A stretch of 9,544 bases of DNA. Origin: Campylobacteraceae bacterium (GTDB lineage Bacteria; Campylobacterota; Campylobacteria; Campylobacterales; Sulfurovaceae). How positions within the stretch are numbered: position 1 is the stretch's first letter; each line of letters opens with the position of its first letter. The position numbers were made by a program, and so were the translations under genes. This document shows positions 1 to 6,613 of the stretch, one piece after another. Where the stretch lies: NCBI GenBank assembly GCA_027081065.1, contig JALWLW010000121.1, positions 1-9,544 of the forward strand, in the 5' to 3' direction. Below the pieces are notes generated by a model. It did not search any database. It saw nothing but the letters and a program-made list of their open reading frames with translations, and was not told the origin of the DNA.

Positions 1-187
1 TTATTAAAATTATCATGTTATTTGAAGTTCATTATTTTTTATATTTTTTAATATTATAACACAAAAAAGTTATAGTTTAAAGTTTTTTTAAATATTTATA
101 GACATTTTTTAAAAAATATTAAGAAAGTAATGATGTTTTTATTTATTTATGTTTGTTTTATGATGTTTTTAATACTAAAAGTATGTT
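1..187. other. AT-rich non-coding tail downstream of folB
   Basis: This stretch lies beyond the folB stop codon and consists almost entirely of A/T runs. Neither strand holds a reading frame of useful length. It has a 14-bp self-complementary tract (104-117), a 6-bp inverted repeat with an 8-nt A-rich loop (55-60 against 69-74), and a 12-bp direct repeat, atgatgttttta, at 130-141 and 160-171. None is a convincing intrinsic terminator for the leftward plsY-folB transcript, because no GC-containing stem is followed by a U-tract on that strand. A minus-strand ATG at 14-16 runs off the edge after five codons and cannot be judged. Confidence 0.6.
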
Positions 188-517
188 CTATTTAAAATTA
201 AATTTTTTGGAGAGTGCAACTTTTACATCATTTATAATATTTGGTTTTGTAATTTTAAGACTTAAGCTATCCATTTGAGTATAATTGAAGTGTAATTCAT
301 TGGCTATCTTAATGAGAGCCGTCTCTAAAAGTTCATGTTTATTTTGAATCATATTCTCTTTGATTATCGAGATAATATCAGCATAATTAATAAAAGAATT
401 TTTAGAATAGTTGTACTCAATAATTGCCTCAATAATAACTTTTTGAGGCTCAATACGCTCAAAATCTAAAATACCTATGATGCATTCAAATTGAAGCTCT
501 TCTATATGAATGGTCAC
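188..517 (-). CDS. folB: Dihydroneopterin aldolase (FolB)
   Basis: The 109-residue product is a cytoplasmic folate-pathway enzyme. The family converts 7,8-dihydroneopterin to 6-hydroxymethyl-7,8-dihydropterin and glycolaldehyde. Visible family landmarks are IGILDFER (14-21) with the substrate-binding Glu20, NYADI (44-48) with Tyr45, LLETALIKIA (63-72) with the pterin-anchoring Glu65, and KITKP (88-92) with the catalytic-type Lys91. By family comparison these match Glu22, Tyr54, Glu74 and Lys100 of the Staphylococcus enzyme. The length is slightly under the usual 115-125, and the segment between the first two motifs is short and divergent. The start is GTG, placed 1 nt after the plsY stop and without a clear Shine-Dalgarno sequence, which suggests translational coupling to plsY. 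Other pterin-tunnel enzymes such as FolX are less likely given the full set of FolB residues. Confidence 0.88.
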   Translation of the reverse strand: MTIHIEELQFECIIGILDFERIEPQKVIIEAIIEYNYSKNSFINYADIISIIKENMIQNKHELLETALIKIANELHFNYTQMDSLSLKITKPNIINDVKVALSKKFNFK

Positions 518-518
518 T

Positions 519-1145
519 TTAAACTACTTTTGCTTCTTCTTTATTGATTATTCTCATAATATTTGGAATATGTTTGTAAAAAATAATAAAAGCAATAATC
601 CAAATAGGGGTGTGAGTGTTAATCTCCTCTATACTAGGATTAACTATGTAAGAAGCAATGAGTAAGGCTACCAATCCAATGAGAGAAGAGAGTGAAGAGA
701 TTTTAAGTACTTTTCCAGCTACAAGCCAAACAGCTATGGCAATAAGTGCAGGAATGGGTTGCATGACTAAAAGTACACCAAAACCTGTAGCTACTCCTTT
801 GCCTCCTTCAAATCCTAAAAAAGGAGAAAAACAGTGACCCAAAACAGAAAGAACAGCGATTGTCCATAAAACAGCTGGTTCAGCACCTAATGCCATAGCA
901 ATTAAAATAACAACAGCACCTTTTAATGCATCAAGAGCAAAGGTAACAATAGTTAATTTTTTAGCCAAGTGAGGAGCTTTCTCTTTGAGTACACGAAGTA
1001 CATTGGTTGCCCCAATATTTCCACTACCCTCTTTACGAACATCAACACCTGCAAAAGCTTTTGCTAAAATAAATCCAAAAGGAATAGCAGCTAAAAGATA
1101 AGCTGTAAGGTAAAGTAGAACATTTTGGTTCAGTAAAAAATCCAT
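519..1145 (-). CDS. plsY: Acyl-phosphate:glycerol-3-phosphate acyltransferase (PlsY)
   Basis: This integral membrane enzyme transfers an acyl group from acyl-phosphate (made by PlsX) to glycerol-3-phosphate, giving lysophosphatidic acid. From the start chosen here the protein has 208 residues, normal for the family. The three cytoplasmic motifs are present: SGNIGATN (41-48), GFEGGKGVAT (111-120) with its phosphate-binding glycines, and a C-terminal KHIPNIMRI (191-199) equivalent to the HRENIKR motif. Hydrophobic stretches at about 8-30, 66-87, 91-109, 121-143, 150-168 and 180-192 fit the multi-pass topology. The open frame reaches a TTG at 1178, but the ATG at 1145 is preferred: it has GGAG six bases upstream and gives the usual short periplasmic N-terminus. 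It is the first gene of a leftward pair with folB and diverges from nadA. Confidence 0.93.
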   Translation of the reverse strand: MDFLLNQNVLLYLTAYLLAAIPFGFILAKAFAGVDVRKEGSGNIGATNVLRVLKEKAPHLAKKLTIVTFALDALKGAVVILIAMALGAEPAVLWTIAVLSVLGHCFSPFLGFEGGKGVATGFGVLLVMQPIPALIAIAVWLVAGKVLKISSLSSLIGLVALLIASYIVNPSIEEINTHTPIWIIAFIIFYKHIPNIMRIINKEEAKVV

Positions 1146-1230
1146 TAGAATCTCCATTTGTGGTAAATAATTACGCAATTTTAACTAAAACTATGGTATT
1201 TTCTCCTAAATTATATCTTAGGTAATAAAA
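1146..1230. promoter_or_regulatory. Divergent plsY/nadA promoter region
   Basis: This 85-bp gap must hold the promoters of both the leftward plsY-folB pair and rightward nadA. Candidate -10 elements are weak: taaatt (1207-1212) or ttatat (1211-1216) for nadA, and ttaaaat on the minus strand near 1184-1190 for plsY. Upstream of nadA a small inverted repeat, CCTAA (1205-1209) and TTAGG (1218-1222), encloses eight A/T-rich bases. Its right arm contains the only Shine-Dalgarno-like AGG (1220-1222), eight bases before the ATG. It could be a short operator or simply chance. No riboswitch-sized leader is present. Confidence 0.4.
1151..1154 (-). promoter_or_regulatory. Shine-Dalgarno site fixing the plsY start
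   Basis: On the minus strand GGAG lies six bases upstream of the ATG at 1145. The in-frame ATG at 1157 overlaps this site and the TTG at 1178 has none. The site therefore decides the start, shortening the longest open frame by 11 residues. Confidence 0.7.
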
Positions 1231-2229
1231 ATGAGCATAGATTATAAAAAAGAAATAGAAAGATTAAAGCAAGAACTTCCTGTAACAGTAGTTGGACACT
1301 ACTATCAAAGAGATGAAGTGTTTGAAATGGCAGATATTACAGGTGACAGTTTGGAGTTGGCAAGACGATGTGATGCTGATAATAATCCTTGGGTTGTTTT
1401 TTGTGGTGTTGGATTTATGGGGCAAAGTGTTAAGATTATTGCTCCTGAAAAACGTGTGCTTATGCCAAAGATTGCTTGTTGTGCCATGGCTCGTATGATG
1501 GATGGTTCTTACTTTGATGAATCTGTAGCTTATATGAACAAACATGGAATTAAGACAGAAGATATATTACCTATTACTTACATTAATAGTGATGCTTCTG
1601 TAAAAGCAAAAGTTGGGAAAATGGGGGGAATGGTTTGTACTTCTTCTAATGCTTTTAAAATTATTGAAAAAGGCTTAGAATCTGGAAAGAAGATTTTATT
1701 TGTACCCGACCGATGTCTAGGTCAAAACTTTGCAAACTCTATGGGGCTTAAGTCTTGTGTAATTGGAGTAGAAGGAGAAGAGTGTAACCCAGCCCAAGCA
1801 GATGTGATTTGTTTCAATGGTTTCTGTTCAGTACACCAACTTTTTACGCTAGATGACATTGAGTTTTACCGTGAAAAATTTCCCAACATTAAAATTGCTG
1901 TACATCCAGAGTGTGACCCAGCTGTAGTTAAGGCTGCTGATTTCTCAGGTTCTACGTCGCAACTTATTAAATATGTCAATGACTTAGACCCAGAACAAAA
2001 AGTAGCCATTGGTACAGAGTACAACTTGGTAAACAGAATGCGTAAGGGAAATACGTATGTGCTCTCTTCCACCAAACCAGAATGCCCAACAATGAATGAA
2101 ACAACTTTAGAAGATTTATATCTCACATTAAAGTCAATCGAAGACAACCAACCAATTAATGAGATTTTTGTAGAAGAAGAGACACGAAAATACGCAAAAC
2201 TAGCACTTGATAGAATGTTAGCCTTATAA
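1231..2229 (+). CDS. nadA: Quinolinate synthase (NadA)
   Basis: NadA condenses iminoaspartate with dihydroxyacetone phosphate to give quinolinate, the committed step of de novo NAD synthesis, using a [4Fe-4S] cluster. The 332-residue protein shows the triplicated fold's landmarks: GHYYQ (22-26) with the substrate-binding His-Tyr, GDSLELA (38-44), FMGQSVKI (62-69), CTSSNA (136-141), FNGFCSVH (195-202), the catalytic-type HPEC (225-228) with Glu227, GTEYNLVNRM (261-270) and ECPTMNETTLEDL (284-296). The three expected cluster ligands are Cys84 (in ACCAMARMMD), Cys199 and Cys285. The CxxCxxC arrangement described as a redox switch in the E. coli enzyme is absent: Cys285 has no preceding cysteines at that spacing. 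The protein is cysteine-rich, with 12 residues. nadB and nadC are not in the window. The ATG has only a weak AGG eight bases upstream. Confidence 0.96.
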   Translation: MSIDYKKEIERLKQELPVTVVGHYYQRDEVFEMADITGDSLELARRCDADNNPWVVFCGVGFMGQSVKIIAPEKRVLMPKIACCAMARMMDGSYFDESVAYMNKHGIKTEDILPITYINSDASVKAKVGKMGGMVCTSSNAFKIIEKGLESGKKILFVPDRCLGQNFANSMGLKSCVIGVEGEECNPAQADVICFNGFCSVHQLFTLDDIEFYREKFPNIKIAVHPECDPAVVKAADFSGSTSQLIKYVNDLDPEQKVAIGTEYNLVNRMRKGNTYVLSSTKPECPTMNETTLEDLYLTLKSIEDNQPINEIFVEEETRKYAKLALDRMLAL

Positions 2230-2245
2230 ATAAAGTAGAAAAAAA

Positions 2246-3547
2246 ATGAAAAAAGCAGAATTATTAGCACCAGCTGGAAACTTAGAAAAATTAAAGATTG
2301 CCTTAGGCTATGGAGCTGATGCCGTTTATGGAAGTACCAGTACTTTCTCATTGCGTATTCGTTCAGGAAAAGATTTTGATATGGAATCATATGCTGCAGG
2401 GATTGAGTATGCCCATGAGCGAGGGAAAAAGGTCTACTCAACGGTAAATTCTTTTCCTTTTAACTCTCAACTTAAGCTTTATGAAAACCATATTTCTAAA
2501 ATAGCAGAGCTAAATCCTGATGCACTCATTGTCTCTAGTCCTGGGGTTGTGGCAATGGCACATAAACTCGCCCCTCACATTCCCATTCATCTTTCAACAC
2601 AGGCCAATGTCATGAATGTATTAGATGCACAGGTCTATTATGACATGGGAGTAAAGCGAATTATTGTGGCTCGTGAAATCTCACTTAAAGATTGTGAAGC
2701 CATTAAAACAGCCATTCCCGATTTAGAACTTGAAATTTTTGTGCATGGTTCTATGTGTTTTGCTTACTCTGGACGTTGTCTTATCTCTTCATTGCAAACG
2801 GGGCGTGTTCCCAACCGTGGGTCTTGTGCGAATGATTGTCGTTTTCCTTATGAGATTTATGCTCATAATCCAGATTCAAATACAACTTTTAGATTAGACG
2901 AAGAAGAGGGCATTGGTACTTACATCATGAATGCTAAAGACATGAACATGGCATCACATGTTGATGAAATTTTAAAATCAGGCGTAATTGACTCGCTTAA
3001 AATTGAAGGTCGAACGAAGTCGCCTTATTATGCAGGGGTAGTTACTAAAGCTTATAGACATGCCATAGATGATTTTTATGCAGGTGATTTTAATGAAGCC
3101 CGTTATCAAAAAGAGTTGCATACCACCCAAAACAGAGGGTTTTCAGATGCTTATTTATTAAGTAAACCATTTGAGCGAAACAATACACAGTCGCATACTT
3201 TCACCATTCAAGATGGGACACATCAAGTAGCTGCCTTAGTAAGTGAAGATGGAACAACATGGCGATGTAAAGACAAAACATGTGTAGGTGATAAAATTGA
3301 GATTGTTTTACCTGTAGGTGTGAGTGTGGAAGAGATGGAAAATGAGGAGTGTAAAATAACTAAAGAGCATGATTCCTTTTTTATTACATTCAAAAAAATA
3401 GTCTCTACCACAGGCAAAGAGTTTGAGTGTATTCACTCTGGTGATTTAAATGAGATTAAATTGCCTGTTAAATTACCAGGTTATACTATTTTAAGAAGAG
3501 GTATCGCTGAAGCAAAAGCTAAAAAAAGGCTGGTCTTGAACGGCTAA
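2246..3547 (+). CDS. trhP: U32-family tRNA hydroxylation protein (TrhP/YegQ-like)
   Basis: The 433-residue product belongs to peptidase family U32, and colinearity with E. coli YegQ (now TrhP) is strong. TrhP-type proteins are needed for prephenate-dependent 5-hydroxylation of wobble uridine 34 in tRNAs. Older annotations call relatives collagenase-like protease (PrtC in Helicobacter). Visible are ELLAPAGN at the N-terminus (5-12), PIHLSTQAN (113-121), the U32 signature from EIFVHG to GRCLIS (163-181), and RGSCANDCRFPY (191-202). Cys171, Cys178, Cys194 and Cys198 are probable iron-sulfur ligands by analogy with the related UbiU/UbiV. LKIEGRTKSPYY (251-262) and a smaller C-terminal domain (about 330-425) follow. 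It lies 16 bases after nadA, with a purine-rich but poor ribosome site. The RNA-modification role is inferred from the family; protease activity is not supported by any catalytic triad I can see. Confidence 0.85.
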   Translation: MKKAELLAPAGNLEKLKIALGYGADAVYGSTSTFSLRIRSGKDFDMESYAAGIEYAHERGKKVYSTVNSFPFNSQLKLYENHISKIAELNPDALIVSSPGVVAMAHKLAPHIPIHLSTQANVMNVLDAQVYYDMGVKRIIVAREISLKDCEAIKTAIPDLELEIFVHGSMCFAYSGRCLISSLQTGRVPNRGSCANDCRFPYEIYAHNPDSNTTFRLDEEEGIGTYIMNAKDMNMASHVDEILKSGVIDSLKIEGRTKSPYYAGVVTKAYRHAIDDFYAGDFNEARYQKELHTTQNRGFSDAYLLSKPFERNNTQSHTFTIQDGTHQVAALVSEDGTTWRCKDKTCVGDKIEIVLPVGVSVEEMENEECKITKEHDSFFITFKKIVSTTGKEFECIHSGDLNEIKLPVKLPGYTILRRGIAEAKAKKRLVLNG

Positions 3548-3550
3548 AGT

Positions 3551-3634
3551 ATGGAGACGCTTGAGAGAATAATGGCTTTGATTGTAAAGGTTATTGAGAA
3601 TATAGCTAAATTTTTTACATGGCTATTTGGCTGA
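3551..3634 (+). CDS. Small amphipathic peptide ORF (27 aa), function unknown
   Basis: An ATG three bases after the U32 stop opens a 27-codon frame ending in TGA. The peptide begins METLERIMAL and ends KFFTWLFG. Acidic, basic or polar residues fall at 2, 5, 6, 13, 16, 17, 20 and 23, with bulky hydrophobics at 4, 7, 8, 11, 14, 15, 18, 21, 22 and 25. This i/i+3/i+4 spacing predicts one amphipathic helix with an aromatic C-terminal patch. Charges balance (three Glu against one Arg and two Lys). There is no Shine-Dalgarno sequence, so expression would rely on re-initiation after the U32 gene. I do not recognise a family. Membrane-surface peptide, toxin-like peptide, leader peptide for purE and chance frame are all open. 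The regular helical pattern is the only argument beyond position. Confidence 0.4.
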   Translation: METLERIMALIVKVIENIAKFFTWLFG

Positions 3635-3670
3635 TATGAAGAGAAAAATAGCTATTATTCGTTCAATAAT
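3619..3670 (+). promoter_or_regulatory. Possible RNA stem-loops ahead of purE
   Basis: Two AU-rich hairpins can be drawn in the U32-purE gap. The first pairs 3619-3628 with 3646-3655 (ten pairs, one G-U) around a 17-nt loop that contains the stop codon of the 27-codon ORF. The second pairs 3654-3659 with 3665-3670 around a 5-nt loop and ends ten bases before the purE GGAG (3681-3684). They share bases 3654-3655, so they are nearly exclusive. Neither is followed by a proper U-tract, so they are not standard terminators. A role in coupling or attenuation is speculative. Confidence 0.25.
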
Positions 3671-3691
3671 TTAAAGTTTTGGAGTATATAA

Positions 3692-4186
3692 ATGAAATTT
3701 ATATCCATAGTAATGGGTTCTAAGAGTGACTACAGCATTATGTCTGAATGTGCAGAGACACTAAAAAAGTTTGGTGTACCTTATGAGTTAATTATCTCTT
3801 CAGTACATAGAAGCCTAGAGAGAACAGAAACATATATTAAAGAAGCAGAAGCTAAAGGGGCACAAGTTTTCATAGCAGCAGCAGGAATGGCAGCTCACTT
3901 AGCAGGTGCATTGGCAGCGAGTACAACACGACCTGTTTTAGGTGTACCAATGGAATCAGGACCTCTTAAAGGTGAAGATGCACTCTTAAGTACAGTAATG
4001 ATGTCAGCAGGAACGCCTGTAGGAACAGTAGCGATTGGTAAAGCAGGAGCTGTAAATGCAGCGTATTTAGCCATTCAAATTATGGCACTTCAAGACGATG
4101 AATTAAAAGTAAAACTTCAAGAAGATAGAGTAAGCAAGGCTAAAAAAGTTGAGCTTGATTCTTCTACTGTTGAAGTGATTTTATAG
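3692..4186 (+). CDS. purE: Class I N5-carboxyaminoimidazole ribonucleotide mutase (PurE)
   Basis: PurE moves the carboxylate of N5-CAIR to give CAIR in purine synthesis and is a cytoplasmic octamer in the family. The 164-residue protein carries the nucleotide-phosphate loop MGSKSD (8-13), [10 protein letters not shown] (36-45) with the catalytic-type His39 (equivalent to His45 in E. coli), [10 protein letters not shown] (63-72) with His69, VLGVPMESG (82-90) and [11 protein letters not shown]. The AAHL form of the second loop, not the class II version, points to the class I mutase. That enzyme normally needs PurK, which is not in the window. The start is clear: ATG with GGAG (3681-3684) seven bases upstream. 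It is separated from the U32 gene by 144 bp holding a small ORF and hairpins, so it may have its own control. It lies 11 bp before glyQ. Confidence 0.95.
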   Translation: MKFISIVMGSKSDYSIMSECAETLKKFGVPYELIISSVHRSLERTETYIKEAEAKGAQVFIAAAGMAAHLAGALAASTTRPVLGVPMESGPLKGEDALLSTVMMSAGTPVGTVAIGKAGAVNAAYLAIQIMALQDDELKVKLQEDRVSKAKKVELDSSTVEVIL

Positions 4187-4197
4187 GATTATATATA

Positions 4198-5091
4198 ATG
4201 AATAACAGTGCACTAACCTTTAGTGAAATACTACTAAAACTACAACAATACTGGGCAGAACAAGGGTGTAATATTGTACAACCCTATGACATACCAGCAG
4301 GTGCAGGAACATTTCATCCTGCTACACTTTTACGAAGCTTAGATAGCAAACCGTGGAGTACAGCTTATGTTGCACCGAGCCGAAGACCAACCGACGGTCG
4401 TTATGGTGAGAACCCTAATAGACTAGGAGCTTACTATCAGTTTCAAGCACTAATTAAACCAAGTCCTGACAACATTCAAGAACTTTACTTAAAGTCATTA
4501 GAGTATCTAGGACTAAACCTACAAGAGCATGACATTCGCTTTGTAGAAGACAATTGGGAGTCTCCAACGCTTGGTGCATGGGGGCTTGGTTGGGAAGTTT
4601 GGCTTGATGGAATGGAAGTAACTCAATTTACCTATTTTCAACAAGTAGGGGGAATCGCTTGTGACCCTGTGGCTGTTGAGATTACTTATGGTACAGAGAG
4701 ACTTGCGATGTACTTGCAAGGGGTTGAATCAGTCTTTGACATTGTTTGGAACAGACAAGGTGACCAAGTTACTACCTATGCAGACGTACACAAAGAGAGT
4801 GAATATGAGTTCTCTAAGTACCATTTTGAAGTAGCTAATGTTGAAAAGCTTTTAAAAGATTTTGATGATGCTTCGGCTGAGTGTAAACTCTGTTTAGACA
4901 ATGGTCTACCTCTTCCTGCGTATGATCAATGTATGGTAGCTTCTCATGCCTTTAATGTACTTGATGCTCGAAAAGCTATCTCTCAAGCTCAACGTCAGAA
5001 CTATATTTTGAAGGTTCGTGAGTTGGCTATTGGGTGTGCTAATTTGTATAAAGAGCAGGAAGTTGATAGAAATAAGCGTGTGAACGCATAA
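4198..5091 (+). CDS. glyQ: Glycyl-tRNA synthetase alpha subunit (GlyQ)
   Basis: This is the class II catalytic alpha chain of the bacterial alpha2-beta2 glycyl-tRNA synthetase. It activates glycine with ATP and works with GlyS to charge tRNA-Gly. The 297-residue length fits the roughly 300-aa family. Highly conserved stretches are [11 protein letters not shown] (21-31), [14 protein letters not shown] (35-48), [19 protein letters not shown] (59-77) containing motif 2, [10 protein letters not shown] (81-90), [20 protein letters not shown] (114-133), [10 protein letters not shown] (142-151) and the motif 3 region [14 protein letters not shown] (161-174). The gene for the beta subunit, glyS, is not adjacent, which is common in this phylum. 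Its Shine-Dalgarno AGGA (4185-4188) overlaps the purE stop codon, nine bases before the ATG, so the two genes are probably cotranscribed and coupled. Confidence 0.97.
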   Translation: MNNSALTFSEILLKLQQYWAEQGCNIVQPYDIPAGAGTFHPATLLRSLDSKPWSTAYVAPSRRPTDGRYGENPNRLGAYYQFQALIKPSPDNIQELYLKSLEYLGLNLQEHDIRFVEDNWESPTLGAWGLGWEVWLDGMEVTQFTYFQQVGGIACDPVAVEITYGTERLAMYLQGVESVFDIVWNRQGDQVTTYADVHKESEYEFSKYHFEVANVEKLLKDFDDASAECKLCLDNGLPLPAYDQCMVASHAFNVLDARKAISQAQRQNYILKVRELAIGCANLYKEQEVDRNKRVNA

Positions 5092-5095
5092 TTTT

Positions 5096-5818
5096 ATGAA
5101 AATATCAGAAATATACCAAAAACTAAATACCTTAAGTCCCTTTTCACTTCAAGAGAAATGGGACAACTCGGGTCTGCTTGTAGGTGATATGAACCGAGAG
5201 TTTGAACATATCGCTCTTGGGTTAGACTTAGATAAAGAGAGTTTAGAAAAAGCCAAAGAGAACACACTTTTTATTGTCCACCATCCACTTATCTTCTCAG
5301 GACTTAAAGAACTTGATTTCTCTGTTTACCCTGCAAACTTACTTGAAATAATGGTTAAGAAAAATCTTTCACTTATTGCCATGCATACTAATTTTGATAA
5401 GACACATTTAAACGCTTATGTTTTTGAAAAAATCTTAGGCTTTAAAAAAGAGTTTCAAGAAGATTTCATTTGTCGAACAACAGGTGAGTGGTCAAAAGAT
5501 GAGTTACTTAAACTTTTAAAAGAGAAACTAGGCTTAGAGACATTGCGTGTAGTTTCTCCTAAACAAAAAATTAGCTCTATCGCATTAACCACCGGAGCAG
5601 GTGCTTCACTTATGGATGAGGTGAATGCTGACTGTTTTTTAACGGGTGACATTAAGTATCATGATGCGATGAAAGCGATGAGTCAAAATCTTATGATGGT
5701 TGATATTGGACACTATGAAAGTGAACAGTTTTTTGCTCAGATACTTAGAAATGAGTTGGAAAATTTAGGAGTTTTGGGTATAATCACGCAATCACAAAAC
5801 CCATTTGAAATAATATAG
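5096..5818 (+). CDS. Nif3/YbgI-family dinuclear metal-binding protein
   Basis: The 240-residue product belongs to the Nif3 (NGG1-interacting factor 3, DUF34) family, which is very widespread and biochemically unresolved. Older labels include GTP cyclohydrolase 1 type 2; metal insertion or metabolite repair have been proposed. The dimetal-site residues seen in E. coli YbgI are present: KWDNSGLLVGD (21-31), VHHPLIFSGLK (61-71) with His62-His63, MHTNFDKTHLN (96-106) with His97 and Asp101, TTGAGAS (165-171), FLTGDIKYHDA (181-191) and DIGHYESEQ (203-211) with His206 and Glu210. The 240-aa length is the short form without the inserted PII-like domain. It begins four bases after the glyQ stop with no good Shine-Dalgarno sequence, implying coupling. 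It precedes the flgZ-like gene in the same order as recalled for Helicobacter and Campylobacter. Confidence 0.9.
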   Translation: MKISEIYQKLNTLSPFSLQEKWDNSGLLVGDMNREFEHIALGLDLDKESLEKAKENTLFIVHHPLIFSGLKELDFSVYPANLLEIMVKKNLSLIAMHTNFDKTHLNAYVFEKILGFKKEFQEDFICRTTGEWSKDELLKLLKEKLGLETLRVVSPKQKISSIALTTGAGASLMDEVNADCFLTGDIKYHDAMKAMSQNLMMVDIGHYESEQFFAQILRNELENLGVLGIITQSQNPFEII

Positions 5819-5819
5819 A

Positions 5820-5869
5820 TTATTTTTTACAAATTGGTACTGCATAATGACGCTTTAAACCCCAAAGGA
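5820..5869 (+). promoter_or_regulatory. Possible promoter and ribosome site for the flgZ-like gene
   Basis: The 57-bp gap after the Nif3 gene has a T-run (5823-5828) and a -10-like CATAAT (5843-5848), followed by the strongest ribosome site of this part of the block, AAAGGA (5864-5869). That site sits six bases before a TTG and fixes this unusual start. T-rich upstream tracts in place of a -35 box are typical of Campylobacterota housekeeping promoters. The ribosome site is convincing; the promoter is only plausible. A sigma-54 promoter was looked for and not found. Confidence 0.4.
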
Positions 5870-5875
5870 TAGAGA

Positions 5876-6595
5876 TTGAACAAACATTTAGAAGAGTTAA
5901 TTGAACTTTCAAAACTAGACAAGTCTATTGATGACTTTACGCCACTTATTGAAACAGCACAGAAGAAATTAGCTAGAAGAGCTCAAAAAAGAGATGATAT
6001 TCTTGGACAGATTAGTGAACTTAATGCGACAATAGATAAAGCAAATGAAACTGTAGCTTCTTATGAGGAGCAAATTAAAGCTTTAAATGAACAAATGGCT
6101 TTGGGTATTGTAAAAGAGAAAGAAGTAAAGACAGAAAAAGAGATGAAGGCACTCTCTATGGAAGCTGAACTTGCTAAAGAGAAATTGGGTCATGCTAATT
6201 CAGAGATTGAACGTCAACAAACTATTATTGCATCGAAAACGGCTGAAATTGAATCAGCTAACAGTGAGTTGGAATCAGCAAGTGCTGAATATGAAAAAGT
6301 TTCTGAAGAAGTTGCTGCAAAAATGGCATCTATTGATGCTGATAAAGGGAAACTTTTTGAAGAGAGAAATACTAAAACAATGGCAATAGACATGAAGATT
6401 CTCTCTTTTTATGAAAAAATTCGTATTTGGGCGAAAAATACAGCTGTTGTTCCTGTTAAAAAACAAGCATGTTATGGTTGTTATATGAAACTTAATGATA
6501 ATACGTATGCTACTTTAATTAAGTCAGAAGAGTTACTTACCTGTCCTCATTGTGGTAGGATTATGTACTTAGAGGTTGAGACAGAAGAAGTTTAA
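5876..6595 (+). CDS. flgZ: Coiled-coil/C4 zinc-ribbon protein, FlgZ (HP0958)-like
   Basis: The 239-residue protein is a long helical, probably antiparallel coiled-coil hairpin (about 5-180), rich in Lys, Glu, Ala and Gln. It is followed by a C4 zinc ribbon with CYGC (Cys199, Cys202) and CPHCGR (Cys223, Cys226). This architecture and its place between the Nif3 gene and waaA match Helicobacter pylori HP0958, called FlgZ. That protein stabilises the flagellar sigma factor RpoN and binds flaA mRNA. Here the role in flagellar control is inferred from that ortholog; no flagellar gene is in the window, and the wider zf-RING_7 family includes proteins of unknown, possibly nucleic-acid-binding, function. 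The start is TTG with AAAGGA six bases upstream. No in-frame ATG would keep the N-terminal helix intact. A conserved basic stretch just before the ribbon (RIWAKNTAVVPVKKQ, 183-197) could contact RNA. Confidence 0.82.
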   Translation: MNKHLEELIELSKLDKSIDDFTPLIETAQKKLARRAQKRDDILGQISELNATIDKANETVASYEEQIKALNEQMALGIVKEKEVKTEKEMKALSMEAELAKEKLGHANSEIERQQTIIASKTAEIESANSELESASAEYEKVSEEVAAKMASIDADKGKLFEERNTKTMAIDMKILSFYEKIRIWAKNTAVVPVKKQACYGCYMKLNDNTYATLIKSEELLTCPHCGRIMYLEVETEEV

Positions 6596-6613
6596 GGCTT
6601 CTTTTGTACATTG

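Noticed and set aside
104..117. 14-bp palindrome as a terminator for the leftward folB transcript
   Set aside because: It is made only of A and T with no loop or GC core, so it cannot form a stable terminator hairpin; such tracts are expected in this composition.
1146..1178. Upstream TTG (1178) and ATG (1157) as plsY starts
   Set aside because: The GGAG site and the usual PlsY N-terminus favour the ATG at 1145; the longer forms would add an unconserved polar extension.
1264..2441. Long minus-strand frames opposite nadA and the start of the U32 gene (for example 1866-2441 and 1264-1545)
   Set aside because: They lie fully over strongly conserved proteins on the plus strand, have no ribosome site and give compositionally odd translations, so they are reading-frame shadows.
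3636..3674. 12-codon basic frame (MKRKIAIIRSII) before purE as a leader peptide
   Set aside because: It has no ribosome site, is very short, and its composition does not match an attenuation logic such as repeated codons for one amino acid.
5835..5854. Sigma-54-type promoter before the flgZ-like gene (TTGGTAC...)
   Set aside because: The GG and GC elements do not fall at the required 10-base separation.
6171..6466. Extra frames on both strands inside the flgZ-like gene (6171-6389 plus, 6275-6466 minus)
   Set aside because: They overlap the coiled-coil coding region with no initiation signal; repetitive Lys/Glu/Ala codons readily produce such open frames.
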